Positions 56,817-63,989 of a stretch of 64,000 nucleotides of DNA are shown piece by piece. Source of the stretch: a virus; IMG/VR virus record IMGVR_UViG_3300019360_000002, positions 19,536 through 83,535 of that record. One strand, written 5' to 3'. The notes under the pieces were generated by a model that ran no database searches, was not told the DNA's origin, and saw only the letters and a list, made by a program, of their open reading frames with translations. How positions within the stretch are numbered: position 1 is the stretch's first letter; each line of letters opens with the position of its first letter. The translations under genes were made by a program, and so were the position numbers.

Positions 56817-57143
56817 TCACGGGTGTACCTGAGAGACTTGCGGCTTGCAACTCTTTTTTGCCTTGTTCTTGAAGATTCTGATGCGTGTGTGCCCCCTGGC
56901 CGTTTTGCCTTGTGCAAGGTTTCTTTCGCGACGTTTCTTGTGGTTAGTGCGGCTGTTTCGTGCCTTGGCGACGAGGTACGCCTCGTAGTCCATGGTGCCT
57001 ACCTGGCTCGAAAGCGTCCGACACTGAAAGCGTTTCCCTTCGGGGGCGCTGGCATCGAACCTGATGCCGAGATTCCCGCAGGAGGCGAAGATCATGTCCC
57101 CGACGGAGAACACCCTCAGGTCGTCGAGCGCGGCGGCCAGCAC
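56817..57143 (-). CDS. Hypothetical protein with basic tail
   Basis: 108 residues, GTG sharing TAGTG with the upstream stop. N-terminal half alpha/beta (VFSVGDMIFASCGNLGIRFD); C-terminal half very basic (Arg/Lys), possibly nucleic-acid binding. A one-mismatch palindrome (56838-56850) overlaps the last codons. Confidence 0.5.
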   Translation of the reverse strand: MLAAALDDLRVFSVGDMIFASCGNLGIRFDASAPEGKRFQCRTLSSQVGTMDYEAYLVAKARNSRTNHKKRRERNLAQGKTARGHTRIRIFKNKAKKSCKPQVSQVHP

Positions 57144-57298
57144 TACTTGCTCTCGACCTTGGTGGTGATGCGTGCGAGCATCCCCGCCGCTTCCTTGTGC
57201 TTGGGGACATCGGTCCAGCACCCGGCAGGCACAAGCCCACGCCACCTGGGCAGACCGGTGACCTTGCTCTTTGGGAGTTTTTGTCTCTTGCCCATGTC
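57143..57298 (-). CDS. Small basic protein
   Basis: 51 residues with a perfect GGAGGACGAC ribosome binding site. Starts MGKRQKLPKSK and ends KVESK; a central PRWRGLVPAGCWTDV motif. First gene after the structured gap 57299-57443. Unknown function. Confidence 0.5.
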   Translation of the reverse strand, partial: DMGKRQKLPKSKVTGLPRWRGLVPAGCWTDVPKHKEAAGMLARITTKVESK

Positions 57299-57310
57299 GT
57301 CCTCCAGTGA

Positions 57311-57431
57311 TGGCCGAGCACCCCGCGCTGTCTGTCTTGAGCATCACCGCCCGAGAGTTGCTCCGAGTCGCTGTGCTCGGAGTGCGGCGATTCCACTTGC
57401 GGCGAAGAAGACAGACAGCGCGCGGCACTCG
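57311..57431. other. Long-range stem structure, possible ncRNA or attenuator
   Basis: Perfect 15-base arms 57324-57338 and 57408-57422 (CGCGCTGTCTGTCTT and its complement), flanked by CCGAG/CTCGG, enclose a second hairpin CTCCGAG-N8-CTCGGAG (57361-57367, 57376-57382). The whole non-coding gap is one folded unit. No T-run follows on the minus strand, so a plain terminator is less likely than a processed RNA, attenuator or binding structure. Confidence 0.6.
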
Positions 57432-57443
57432 GCCGCCGTACCG

Positions 57444-58517
57444 CTACGCCGCCTTCTTGGTCACGTCGTAGGCGACGGACATCATGTCGAAGCGCTTGTC
57501 GGCGTCCGACTCCTTGCCGGCCAGCCAGGTGAGCGCGTTCGCCATGCGCCACATAGAGTTGCCCGGCGGCAGGTTCTCCACGTCGGCACCGTTATAGCAA
57601 TCGATCACCTCCTTGGCCTTGCCGGCGCCGAGCTGCTTCTTCAGGAATTCCTGCATCGACTTCGGCTCCACCTCCTTGTCGTGCGCCGCCTTGATGAGGT
57701 TCATGCGCTCCTGGATCTTGTGGGGCGAGAGGTACCCCTTGATGGCGTCGTGAACCATGCTCGCGCTCCGGTCGGTGTCGAGCTTGTAGGTCCTTGACGA
57801 CCAGATCTCCTCGTCCTCCAGGCGACCGCCCAGGTGGACCTGGCGAAGCGTCTCCTCGCCGGTCATGCCGTTCGCGCACTTGACGCGCAGGATGTACTCC
57901 TTGAGCGTGTGCGCGCCGTTGCCGAAGTCGGAGTTCTGCCACGAGTACCCCAGGCACATGAACTCGCCGGGGATCGGCTCGTAGATGGTGGGCAGGAGGA
58001 TCTGGATCGACACCCGGGTGTCGTTGAAGATGCCGTCCGTCGGCAAGGCGCCGACCGCCTGGCACGCCTTGGCGATGTTGTCCACGATGGGCCGCGAGTC
58101 GAGTCGGCGGAACTTGTTCGAGAGCAGCGCCCGCATCTCGCTCGCGTACGAGCGCGTGAGGTACTTGGTGGTCTTCTGGTGCGCGAACACCGTCCGCAGG
58201 TTGTGGGCGAGCAGCTCGTTGCCCCAGGCGTCATCCGGTTGGTTGCGAGTCGCCAGCTCCCTGGCGTACTCGCCGGGGATGCCGGCGCGCTCCATCACCT
58301 GGCCCCAGGCGTTTCGGTGGAGCCGCTCGCGCTCCACCGACTCCGGGACGCGGAAGAAGATGCCGCTCTCGTCGGCCTCGAAGTTCAGAGCGGTCGCCTT
58401 GACGATTCGGTCCTGGGGAACCTCGTTCTGGATCTTCTCCATCACCAAGATGGCGTTCTTGCGCCCCCTGTCGATGATGCGCTGCAACACTGCTTTCATT
58501 TCGGCCTTGGTGCTCAT
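57444..58517 (-). CDS. DUF932-like phage/plasmid protein
   Basis: 357 residues, GGAGGACGAC upstream of ATG. Pattern of the DUF932 family is recognisable: LLAHNLRTVFA, LTRSYASEMRALLSNKFRRLDSRPIV and FMCLGYSWQNSDFGNGAHTLKEYILRVKCANGMTG. Widely found on phages and plasmids, of unproven function. A one-mismatch palindrome lies at 58243-58255. Confidence 0.75.
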   Translation of the reverse strand: MSTKAEMKAVLQRIIDRGRKNAILVMEKIQNEVPQDRIVKATALNFEADESGIFFRVPESVERERLHRNAWGQVMERAGIPGEYARELATRNQPDDAWGNELLAHNLRTVFAHQKTTKYLTRSYASEMRALLSNKFRRLDSRPIVDNIAKACQAVGALPTDGIFNDTRVSIQILLPTIYEPIPGEFMCLGYSWQNSDFGNGAHTLKEYILRVKCANGMTGEETLRQVHLGGRLEDEEIWSSRTYKLDTDRSASMVHDAIKGYLSPHKIQERMNLIKAAHDKEVEPKSMQEFLKKQLGAGKAKEVIDCYNGADVENLPPGNSMWRMANALTWLAGKESDADKRFDMMSVAYDVTKKAA

Positions 58518-58592
58518 GTCGTCCTCCTGGTTGGTGCCTGATCCGTTGTTGATACTACTTGCGAGTCACAAGCTAGGCAAGAAAAATTTGTT

Positions 58593-58627
58593 GGCCGCGT
58601 GTCGATCATCGCTTCGAGGTGGCACTG
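58593..58627. repeat. 35-bp direct repeat, left copy
   Basis: Identical over 35 bases to 59642-59676, starting GGCCGCGTGTCGATC. It lies in the gap 58518-58648, which also holds a one-mismatch palindrome (58559-58571). The right copy is coding (end of the lipoprotein gene), so this copy is a duplicated fragment. Confidence 0.8.
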
Positions 58628-58648
58628 CCAAGGTAAATAATGTCGTGC

Positions 58649-59584
58649 TCATGTTGCCTCGCCGTACACCCAGTCAACGTCATCGCCGAACCGGTCCATC
58701 GCCCACTTCTCGATCCAGTCGGCGGCGATGCGCGCCATCGCGTGGTTGGCGGGCGTGTAGCCCGGGCGGATGGCGAGGAACCATCGCTCGGCGAGACGAT
58801 CTGGCCGCTTCGGCAGCCCGCTGAGATCGACGGTGGCGCAACCTCGCGCCTTCGACAGCGTGCCGACTAGGCAGGCGCACTCGCCGTCGTAGACGGAGCC
58901 GTCGACTTTTCCTTCGTGCAGCGCGGCGAGCAGGGCCGGCGCCTCGTCGGGCGCGAGGTCGAGCACCTGCCACAGATCCTCGCGGACGCCCTCCAGGTTC
59001 GCGCCCTCCAGGTTCGCGCCCTCCAGGTTCGCGCCCTCCAGGTTCGCGCCCTCCAGGTGCGCGCCCTCCAGGTTCGCGCCCTCCAGGTGCGCGCCCTCCA
59101 GGTTCGCGCCCTCCAGGTGCGCGCCCTCCAGGTTCGCGCCCCGCAGGTTCGCGCCCAGCAGGTCCGCGCCCCGCAGGTTCGCGCCCCACAGGTTCACGTC
59201 CTGCAGGTCCGCGCCCGACAGGTTCACGTCCTGCAGGTCCGCGCCCGACAGGTTCGCGCCCTCCAGGTTCGCGCCCTCCAGGTTCGCGCCCGACAGGTTC
59301 GCGCCCGACAGGTTCGCGCCCGACAGGTTCGCGTCCTGCAGGTCCGCGCCCGACAGGTCCGCGCCCGACAGGTCCGCGCCCGACAGGTTCGCGCCCGACA
59401 GGTCCGCGCCCGACAGGTTCGCGCCCCGCAGGTTCGCGCCCCACAGGTCCGCGCCCGACAGGTTCGCGCCCTTCCCGCGCGCTTTCTCGACGGCGCTGCG
59501 CAGCGGATTCGGGTCGTCGTCGGCGGCCTCGTAGGAGTAGAGGCACGCGTTGTCCCAGAGCCGGCGAATCTTAATCTTGGCCAT
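58649..59584 (-). CDS. Pentapeptide-repeat protein
   Basis: 311 residues, GGAGGACAAC upstream of ATG 59584. Residues about 38-205 consist of over 30 A(N/D)LxG pentapeptides (GANLSGADL, GANLEGAHL), giving a right-handed beta-helix of the MfpA/Qnr type. A 105-residue C-terminal domain (from EDLWQVLDL) with CACLVGT and a Trp-rich end follows. Some such proteins mimic DNA and block gyrase or other DNA-binding enzymes; that is possible but unproven here. The 15-base DNA periodicity makes copy-number changes likely. Confidence 0.85.
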   Translation of the reverse strand: MAKIKIRRLWDNACLYSYEAADDDPNPLRSAVEKARGKGANLSGADLWGANLRGANLSGADLSGANLSGADLSGADLSGADLQDANLSGANLSGANLSGANLEGANLEGANLSGADLQDVNLSGADLQDVNLWGANLRGADLLGANLRGANLEGAHLEGANLEGAHLEGANLEGAHLEGANLEGANLEGANLEGANLEGVREDLWQVLDLAPDEAPALLAALHEGKVDGSVYDGECACLVGTLSKARGCATVDLSGLPKRPDRLAERWFLAIRPGYTPANHAMARIAADWIEKWAMDRFGDDVDWVYGEAT

Positions 59585-59616
59585 GTTGTCCTCCTGGTTG
59601 GTGTTTGATCCGTTGC

Positions 59617-59823
59617 TTAGGGCGTGAAACACATCCACTGGGGCCGCGTGTCGATCATCGCTTCGAGGTGGCACTGGGCGGGCGCCTCGCACGTCCGCTT
59701 GGGCAGGCACAACGAGGCGTCCGCTTCGCATCCCGATAGGCAGCACGGAGCACCCGGCACGCCGCACACCTCGGCGTCGTCACCGCAGCCGATCAAGAAA
59801 ATGGCGAGGAACAAAAAACGCAT
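59617..59823 (-). CDS. Small cysteine-rich lipoprotein
   Basis: 68 residues from ATG 59823. Signal peptide MRFLFLAIFLIGC with lipobox LIGC (Cys13 lipid-modified), then eight or more cysteines in pairs (VCGVPGAPCCLSGCE, CLPKRTC). Would sit on the inner or outer membrane; superinfection exclusion or outer-spanin roles are options. A fragment of its 3' end is duplicated at 58593. Confidence 0.7.
   Translation of the reverse strand: MRFLFLAIFLIGCGDDAEVCGVPGAPCCLSGCEADASLCLPKRTCEAPAQCHLEAMIDTRPQWMCFTP
59642..59676. repeat. 35-bp direct repeat, right copy
   Basis: Second copy of the repeat at 58593-58627; here it encodes the last third of the lipoprotein. The two copies bracket the pentapeptide gene. 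Confidence 0.8.
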
Positions 59824-59827
59824 GAGA

Positions 59828-60094
59828 TTACTTCTTTCCGGGGCGCACTTGGCGCTCCCCGTTGAACTTTGTCTCGGGGGCGAATGAATCGCCTGCCTTT
59901 TTCTCGCACTTGTCGAGTGCTCGCTTGAGCGCCTCGTAGAGCGAGTTTCCCGAGCCCACGTAGTGGCCGAGGTCTTGACGGCTGTCGAGGGAGATCGTCC
60001 ACAGATTGCCGGTCGCAACTGCCGTCATCATGAGACCGTGCTTGGTGAGGAGCTTGTCGAGATCCTCGATGCGACTTTCGGGCGTGAGAAACAT
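59828..60094 (-). CDS. Hypothetical protein
   Basis: 88 residues from ATG 60094. Helical and charged with a WTISLDSRQDLGHYVGSG stretch. Starts close to the upstream stop at 60097. Unknown function. Confidence 0.5.
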   Translation of the reverse strand: MFLTPESRIEDLDKLLTKHGLMMTAVATGNLWTISLDSRQDLGHYVGSGNSLYEALKRALDKCEKKAGDSFAPETKFNGERQVRPGKK

Positions 60095-60096
60095 GT

Positions 60097-60345
60097 TCAC
60101 CCTCCCAGGCCAGGCATAGGGCCGCTGATCTCCATGTAGTGTACTGAACCGGTACGAGACAGGCCATCGCGAAGAAGCGCCACGGCGCGCGAGTCCCCCA
60201 CCACCGTGAGAACAGCCAGCTCGCCCGTGAGCACGAACGAGATGTCGATGGGCGACGGAAAGATCGAGCTTCCCATCAAGATGTCGAGGGTGTGGGTGTA
60301 GATGATGCGCGTCCCTTTTGCGACCAGACGAAGTGTCCCGGTCAC
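60097..60345 (-). CDS. Hypothetical protein
   Basis: 82 residues, GTG in GTGA overlap. Beta-rich N-terminal half (TRIIYTHTLDILMGSSIF) and glycine-rich end. Unknown function. Confidence 0.45.
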   Translation of the reverse strand: MTGTLRLVAKGTRIIYTHTLDILMGSSIFPSPIDISFVLTGELAVLTVVGDSRAVALLRDGLSRTGSVHYMEISGPMPGLGG

Positions 60346-60554
60346 GGCCGCACCTGGAAGGTCGTGGCCTTGGAGACCTCGGCCGAGACCTCCTTTTTGA
60401 GAGCCTCGGCCGCGTACTCGACCAGCTTGAGTAGCGGGTCCTCCAGGATGTCGGCCACGGTCTGCTCGTAGTCCTCCTGGGCTGTCTCGTCCATCTTGGC
60501 GTACTCGGACTCCTCCAGGTACACCGAGATCTCGACCTTGTACATGAGGCGCAT
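60342..60554 (-). CDS. Small helical protein
   Basis: 70 residues; ATG 60554 adjacent to the upstream stop. A second ATG at 60545 is possible. Acidic helices in the centre (ADILEDPLLKLVEYAAEALKKE). Unknown function. Confidence 0.45.
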   Translation of the reverse strand: MRLMYKVEISVYLEESEYAKMDETAQEDYEQTVADILEDPLLKLVEYAAEALKKEVSAEVSKATTFQVRP

Positions 60555-60764
60555 CTAGCGGTGGCCTCCCTGTCCGCCACCACGACCCCGCCAGTACGAG
60601 GCGTGCATGGTGATCGAACGGCTCGTACCGGCCGCCCCGGCGCACTTGGCGCTCCGGCACCGGTAGGTGCGATAGGTGCAGCTATCGCACTCCTGCACGT
60701 CCATCTTGGACACGAGGAAGTAGTGCTTGCAGCACGCGCACCGTGCGTGTTTGGTCTGGCTCAC
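60555..60764 (-). CDS. Small zinc-finger protein
   Basis: 69 residues. CACC, CDSC and CRSAKC cysteines plus a His suggest one or two zinc sites; glycine/arginine-rich end (YWRGRGGGQGG) may bind nucleic acid. Unknown function. Confidence 0.5.
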   Translation of the reverse strand: MSQTKHARCACCKHYFLVSKMDVQECDSCTYRTYRCRSAKCAGAAGTSRSITMHASYWRGRGGGQGGHR

Positions 60765-60770
60765 GGGTCG

Positions 60771-61265
60771 TTACTCCTTTTTCAGGTTCGTAGAAATAAG
60801 TGGCTTCTCGGCAGCAACACTTCGCTCCAGTTGTGTCGCCAGCGACTCTTGCTCGGCGATCCAGCGAGCCAAAACCTCGGGGAGGGCGCGCACCACGTCG
60901 CGCAGCGTCAGGGCAGGGCAGGTGCGCCGACCGAACCCGTGCGCGTTGGAGGCGTAGTGATTGTTGCTTCCGCACCAATCGCGGTGCTCTTGCTCGCTTG
61001 GCGCGAGGAGCATACCGTCAATCGTCGTGCGGTTGGTCTCGACGCGGCGCGGATAGGCCCCGTTGCCCCACTGCGATACCTCGCAGTTGAGCTTGTCGCG
61101 GATTACGAGGACGTGGCCAGCGACCCTCAGCTCCGTACCGGCGGGTACTTCGCGCAGAGTCTCGCAGAGGTGATCTGCCAGCGCCTCTCGTGCGTCACGG
61201 ATGCGCCCGAGTGCCATCTTGATGGTTTCGCTCACAGTCTCGGTCGAGGTTTTCACTTTTGACAT
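60771..61265 (-). CDS. Hypothetical protein
   Basis: 164 residues from ATG 61265 (GGGAAGTGAC upstream). N-terminal helix, middle beta part (GTELRVAGHVLVIRDKLNCEVSQW), C-terminal helices. No family recognised. Confidence 0.5.
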   Translation of the reverse strand: MSKVKTSTETVSETIKMALGRIRDAREALADHLCETLREVPAGTELRVAGHVLVIRDKLNCEVSQWGNGAYPRRVETNRTTIDGMLLAPSEQEHRDWCGSNNHYASNAHGFGRRTCPALTLRDVVRALPEVLARWIAEQESLATQLERSVAAEKPLISTNLKKE

Positions 61266-61266
61266 G

Positions 61267-61560
61267 TCACTTCCCCTCTTTCTTCTCGCCCTTGCAGTGC
61301 TTGATATGCTGATGCACGCCTTGTGGCCGGAAGAAGACTCGGCCGCACTTGTGGCACGACGCCTTGACCTCCCGGGTCTTCGGCGTCTTCTTCGCCTTCT
61401 TCTTCGGCTTGCGAGTCGCAAGCCCCGGGGAATTCAGGATGGTGTCGAGCGAAACCCCGGCTTGCGCCTCGAAGATTCCCGGACCGCGCATGATCGTAAG
61501 CTGCGAAACGGCCGCGATGATCACCGCGCCGCCGACCTTGTACATGTACGTTTTCATCAT
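61267..61560 (-). CDS. Membrane-anchored C2H2-type zinc-finger protein
   Basis: 97 residues, GGAGGACGC upstream. Residues 4-22 are hydrophobic (YKVGGAVIIAAVSQLTI), then a lysine-rich linker and a single finger CHKCGRVFFRPQGVHQHIKHC with C2H2/C2HC spacing. Such fingers are rare in phages. Could hold nucleic acid or a host protein at a membrane. A perfect palindrome (61409-61421) lies inside. Confidence 0.55.
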   Translation of the reverse strand: MMKTYMYKVGGAVIIAAVSQLTIMRGPGIFEAQAGVSLDTILNSPGLATRKPKKKAKKTPKTREVKASCHKCGRVFFRPQGVHQHIKHCKGEKKEGK

Positions 61561-61582
61561 TTGCGTCCTCCAGGACTGCGAA

Positions 61583-61610
61583 AGTCTACCAGGCAACAAA
61601 AATTTGTCTA
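61583..61610 (-). promoter_or_regulatory. Promoter with ACAAATTTTTGT operator
   Basis: Minus strand TAGACA (61610-61605) with 16 bases to TAGACT (61588-61583). The spacer begins AATTTTTGTTGCC, so the ACAAATTTTTGT operator covers the -35 and spacer. The -35 overlaps the stop of the upstream gene. Drives the zinc-finger gene at 61560, which has a normal ribosome binding site. Confidence 0.5.
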
Positions 61611-62096
61611 GCGCGAGTAGTTTTCGTACAGGCGCTCGGCGCTCGTATCCCCATAGACAGCCGGCTGGTCCTTGATCCAGTGCAAATGGCCAATGACCAC
61701 GCCGCGAACGCTCGTTGGAATCGACAAGCAGAACTCCTTGACCGAGTTGAAGTGGAAGTAACCCACTCCGTTTATAGTGTTACGAATCGCCTCGGCTGCC
61801 GCGCGCCACGTCGTCTTGGGCAAAACGACGTATTCGTACGGGCGATTGCCCTTGCGCGGCACCAGACGCAACTCGTGCCTGTCAAACAGGATCTCCGACA
61901 CATGAAGTACGGCGTCGTACCACTTGTGAAACAGTTCATCGCGAGCCTCGTCCTGAGCCTTGTTCTGCTCATCTTCGCCCTCGACGCCCCTAGCGGACTC
62001 CAAGTAGTAATCGACGTTATAGTCGTCAAGCTTATCCCATGAGATGAGCCTGAACATCTCGGCTAGCTCGTCGATGTTTATCTTGTGAGTCGCCAT
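61608..62096 (-). CDS. Hypothetical protein
   Basis: 162 residues. Acidic helical N-terminus (YYLESARGVEGEDEQNKAQDEARDEL), then an alpha/beta part with VGYFHFNSVKEF and GHLHWIKDQPAVYG. Start ATG 62096 just after the stop of the 62099 gene. Unknown function. Confidence 0.5.
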   Translation of the reverse strand: MATHKINIDELAEMFRLISWDKLDDYNVDYYLESARGVEGEDEQNKAQDEARDELFHKWYDAVLHVSEILFDRHELRLVPRKGNRPYEYVVLPKTTWRAAAEAIRNTINGVGYFHFNSVKEFCLSIPTSVRGVVIGHLHWIKDQPAVYGDTSAERLYENYSR

Positions 62097-62098
62097 CT

Positions 62099-62233
62099 TC
62101 AGACCTCTCGCGTGACGCGATAGTTTCCCTCGTAGTCAGTGCTCCACTCGGCCACAAGACCTGAGACGAGGTTTTTGCCTCGAAGCGTTGTGCGCGTACC
62201 AACGGTTGCGACTGATTCTTTGAGGGAGTTCAT
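62099..62233 (-). CDS. Small hypothetical protein
   Basis: 44 residues, ATG 62233 with a strong AGGAGGCAACC ribosome binding site, TGA at 62099-62101. Beta-rich; ends YEGNYRVTREV. The ribosome binding site and lack of other coding in the gap support it. Confidence 0.55.
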   Translation of the reverse strand: MNSLKESVATVGTRTTLRGKNLVSGLVAEWSTDYEGNYRVTREV

Positions 62234-62242
62234 GGTTGCCTC

Positions 62243-62959
62243 CTACGTGTGGATCGACCAGTCCGGCTTCTCATCCGACCCGTGATTGATGACGCCGCCG
62301 TTCATGCTTCGTATACCTTTCGGCGTGCGAATGTCGAAGTAGTAGCCGGCCGAATCACGGTGTAGGTTGACCACGGCCGACTCCCACACGTTGAACGTGG
62401 TGTTGCGTGCGATACGCTTGAGCTGGTCCAGCTTGTCACGGAGCCCTTGGTCGGTAGCGGCTCGCGTGAGCGCGTCGGTGCCGTGCGGGTCTACGTTCAC
62501 GCAACCCTTGGCTTGTCCGTAGCGTTCGAGTAGGCGCCGCCACGTCCGCTTGGGGATCTCGACCTCGTGCTCCGTCCCCTTGGGGGCACGATCCAAGTGC
62601 TTGAAGTGCCACCTTGCGAGTCGCAAGATGATCTTCTGTACCTGATACGGCATCGAGACAACCCGGAAAGGGATGTCGGCGCGTCCCGTCGTGGCTTGGG
62701 GCATCTCCCAGTCGAAGAAGGTCCACTGTTCGCCGTCGTGCTTGCACAGGTGGTAGCCGTCTACCGACATCGCTTGCTTGCCCGCGACCACGTGTTTGAA
62801 CTCGGCGCGCGTCCAGTAGAAGTACACCGACGCCATCGGCACTGGCGGACGCGGGTCATCGCGGGGGAGGTTGTACTCTGGGGTGTGCGCCCGCAGGATC
62901 ACGTAGTCGGCGCCATCCGCCTTGCGGAAGGTGAAAATGACGGTCTCGAAGTCGAGCAC
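62243..62959 (-). CDS. Hypothetical protein
   Basis: 238 residues, GTG start. Alpha/beta with several aromatic motifs (VYFYWTRAEFKHVV, WTFFDWEMPQ) and helical C-terminal third. A perfect palindrome (62614-62626) is internal. No family recognised. Confidence 0.5.
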   Translation of the reverse strand: MLDFETVIFTFRKADGADYVILRAHTPEYNLPRDDPRPPVPMASVYFYWTRAEFKHVVAGKQAMSVDGYHLCKHDGEQWTFFDWEMPQATTGRADIPFRVVSMPYQVQKIILRLARWHFKHLDRAPKGTEHEVEIPKRTWRRLLERYGQAKGCVNVDPHGTDALTRAATDQGLRDKLDQLKRIARNTTFNVWESAVVNLHRDSAGYYFDIRTPKGIRSMNGGVINHGSDEKPDWSIHT

Positions 62960-62961
62960 GA

Positions 62962-63246
62962 CTACACGAGCCCCGCGCGACGAAGAAGGTCAAGCGCCTT
63001 CGCAGCACTTGCCGGACGCTCCAGCGCCAGCTGGTCTTCGCGAGGCGCGTCTTTGATCGCGTCTCCACAAGCGTTGCTGATAGCCCACCAACGCCTGGCG
63101 GCGATCTTGGTGCCGTCTGCCCACGACGGTGGAGGACCCATCGCTGCGTACGCCACGCATGTGTTACGGTTGTGATAGTCGAGGACTTCGGCTTCTGCAT
63201 CCGATAGCACCCGCGACAGCTCTTCGTCGGTTAGCTTCGTCTCCAT
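62962..63246 (-). CDS. Hypothetical protein
   Basis: 94 residues from ATG 63246 with GGAGGCGTGACG upstream. Helical, with a CVAYAAMGPPPSW centre. Unknown function. Confidence 0.45.
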   Translation of the reverse strand: METKLTDEELSRVLSDAEAEVLDYHNRNTCVAYAAMGPPPSWADGTKIAARRWWAISNACGDAIKDAPREDQLALERPASAAKALDLLRRAGLV

Positions 63247-63248
63247 CG

Positions 63249-63734
63249 TCACGCCTCCTTGTAGAGCCGCTTCGCGTTGAACTGATCGCGCGTGCCCAGG
63301 TTCCACTTTTGGATCGTGCGCCCGTAGTTGTTCACGCCCAGCTCGTAGTCGTACTCGGTGCGCCGACCCCAGTCGGCCTTGCGCATGTACATCGTGCCAA
63401 CCGTCTCCATCGGGCGAGTGAACACGTCTGCGGACACGTGCAGCTTGTCGAGCACGTCGTTCACCACGTTGTGGAACGCCACCCAGTCGTCCCACTCCAA
63501 AAAACGCGTCGTGCGCTTCTTGCGCCCGTTCAGTTCGCACGGGCCGGGGTGCTGGCCGCAGTACGGCTTGGGCGTGACGAGGCGCACCGAACGCACCTCA
63601 ATGAGCTTGCCGCAGTTGGTCAAGTCGCAAGTGAAGCGACCGTCCTTGCGAATCGCAAGCGCAAGCGCATCGAAGACGCACTCACACAGCGAGCCGATCG
63701 CCGCGTGCGGCGCAGGTTTGATGGTGTAGGGCAT
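63249..63734 (-). CDS. Cysteine-containing hypothetical protein
   Basis: 161 residues, GAGTAGCCC upstream. N-terminal part has CECV, CDLTNC and CGQHPGPC, a probable zinc module; the rest is alpha/beta. A perfect palindrome (63646-63658) is internal. Unknown function. Confidence 0.5.
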   Translation of the reverse strand: MPYTIKPAPHAAIGSLCECVFDALALAIRKDGRFTCDLTNCGKLIEVRSVRLVTPKPYCGQHPGPCELNGRKKRTTRFLEWDDWVAFHNVVNDVLDKLHVSADVFTRPMETVGTMYMRKADWGRRTEYDYELGVNNYGRTIQKWNLGTRDQFNAKRLYKEA

Positions 63735-63737
63735 GGG

Positions 63738-63989
63738 CTACTCCTTTTTCTCCCGAGGCAGACCGATGGCGTCCCACACCGCGTCGGGAATGAACGCGAC
63801 GCGTTTGTGACAAACATCCTCTACTGTTTCGCCCGCGTTGAGCATTCGACGCACCGCCTCTTCTCTGAGAACGCACCACCCTCCGGTGCGGTAAGGGTTC
63901 TCGGAGGGGGTTTCGTCCTTGACGGAGATGAAGATGATGCCTGCTTCCATGTGCGCAGCGCACTCGTCGCACGGCTTCTTGTCGAACAC
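63738..63989 (-). CDS. Small hypothetical protein (start near window edge)
   Basis: 83 residues from GTG 63989; an upstream start beyond the window cannot be excluded. CDECAAHMEAGIIFISVKD suggests a zinc knuckle at the N-terminus; RRMLNAGETVEDVCHKRVAFIPDAVW follows. Unknown function. Confidence 0.45.
   Translation of the reverse strand: MFDKKPCDECAAHMEAGIIFISVKDETPSENPYRTGGWCVLREEAVRRMLNAGETVEDVCHKRVAFIPDAVWDAIGLPREKKE

Larger units (their letters stand above)
8333..63658. repeat. Dispersed 13-bp palindrome family, 24 perfect copies
   Basis: TTGCG-N3-CGCAA, loop sequence free. Perfect copies start at 8333, 9547, 11652, 14516, 18448, 19076, 21612, 25009, 26836, 28964, 31188, 34299, 35581, 37153, 38013, 39160, 42018, 46986, 48420, 54675, 56475, 61409, 62614 and 63646. 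One-mismatch copies start at 1223, 2068, 6922, 12823, 15849, 16771, 17350, 23349, 25203, 29986, 32814, 41862, 43171, 49632, 50179, 56838, 58243 and 58559. Found in both coding and junction positions; none lies between 51180 and 54020, the CRISPR-Cas region. Confidence 0.92.

Noticed and set aside
58680-59608. Repetitive ORFs in other frames and on the plus strand over the pentapeptide gene
   Set aside because: They follow from the 15-base DNA periodicity; only the frame with A(N/D)LxG repeats has a ribosome binding site and a normal C-terminal domain.
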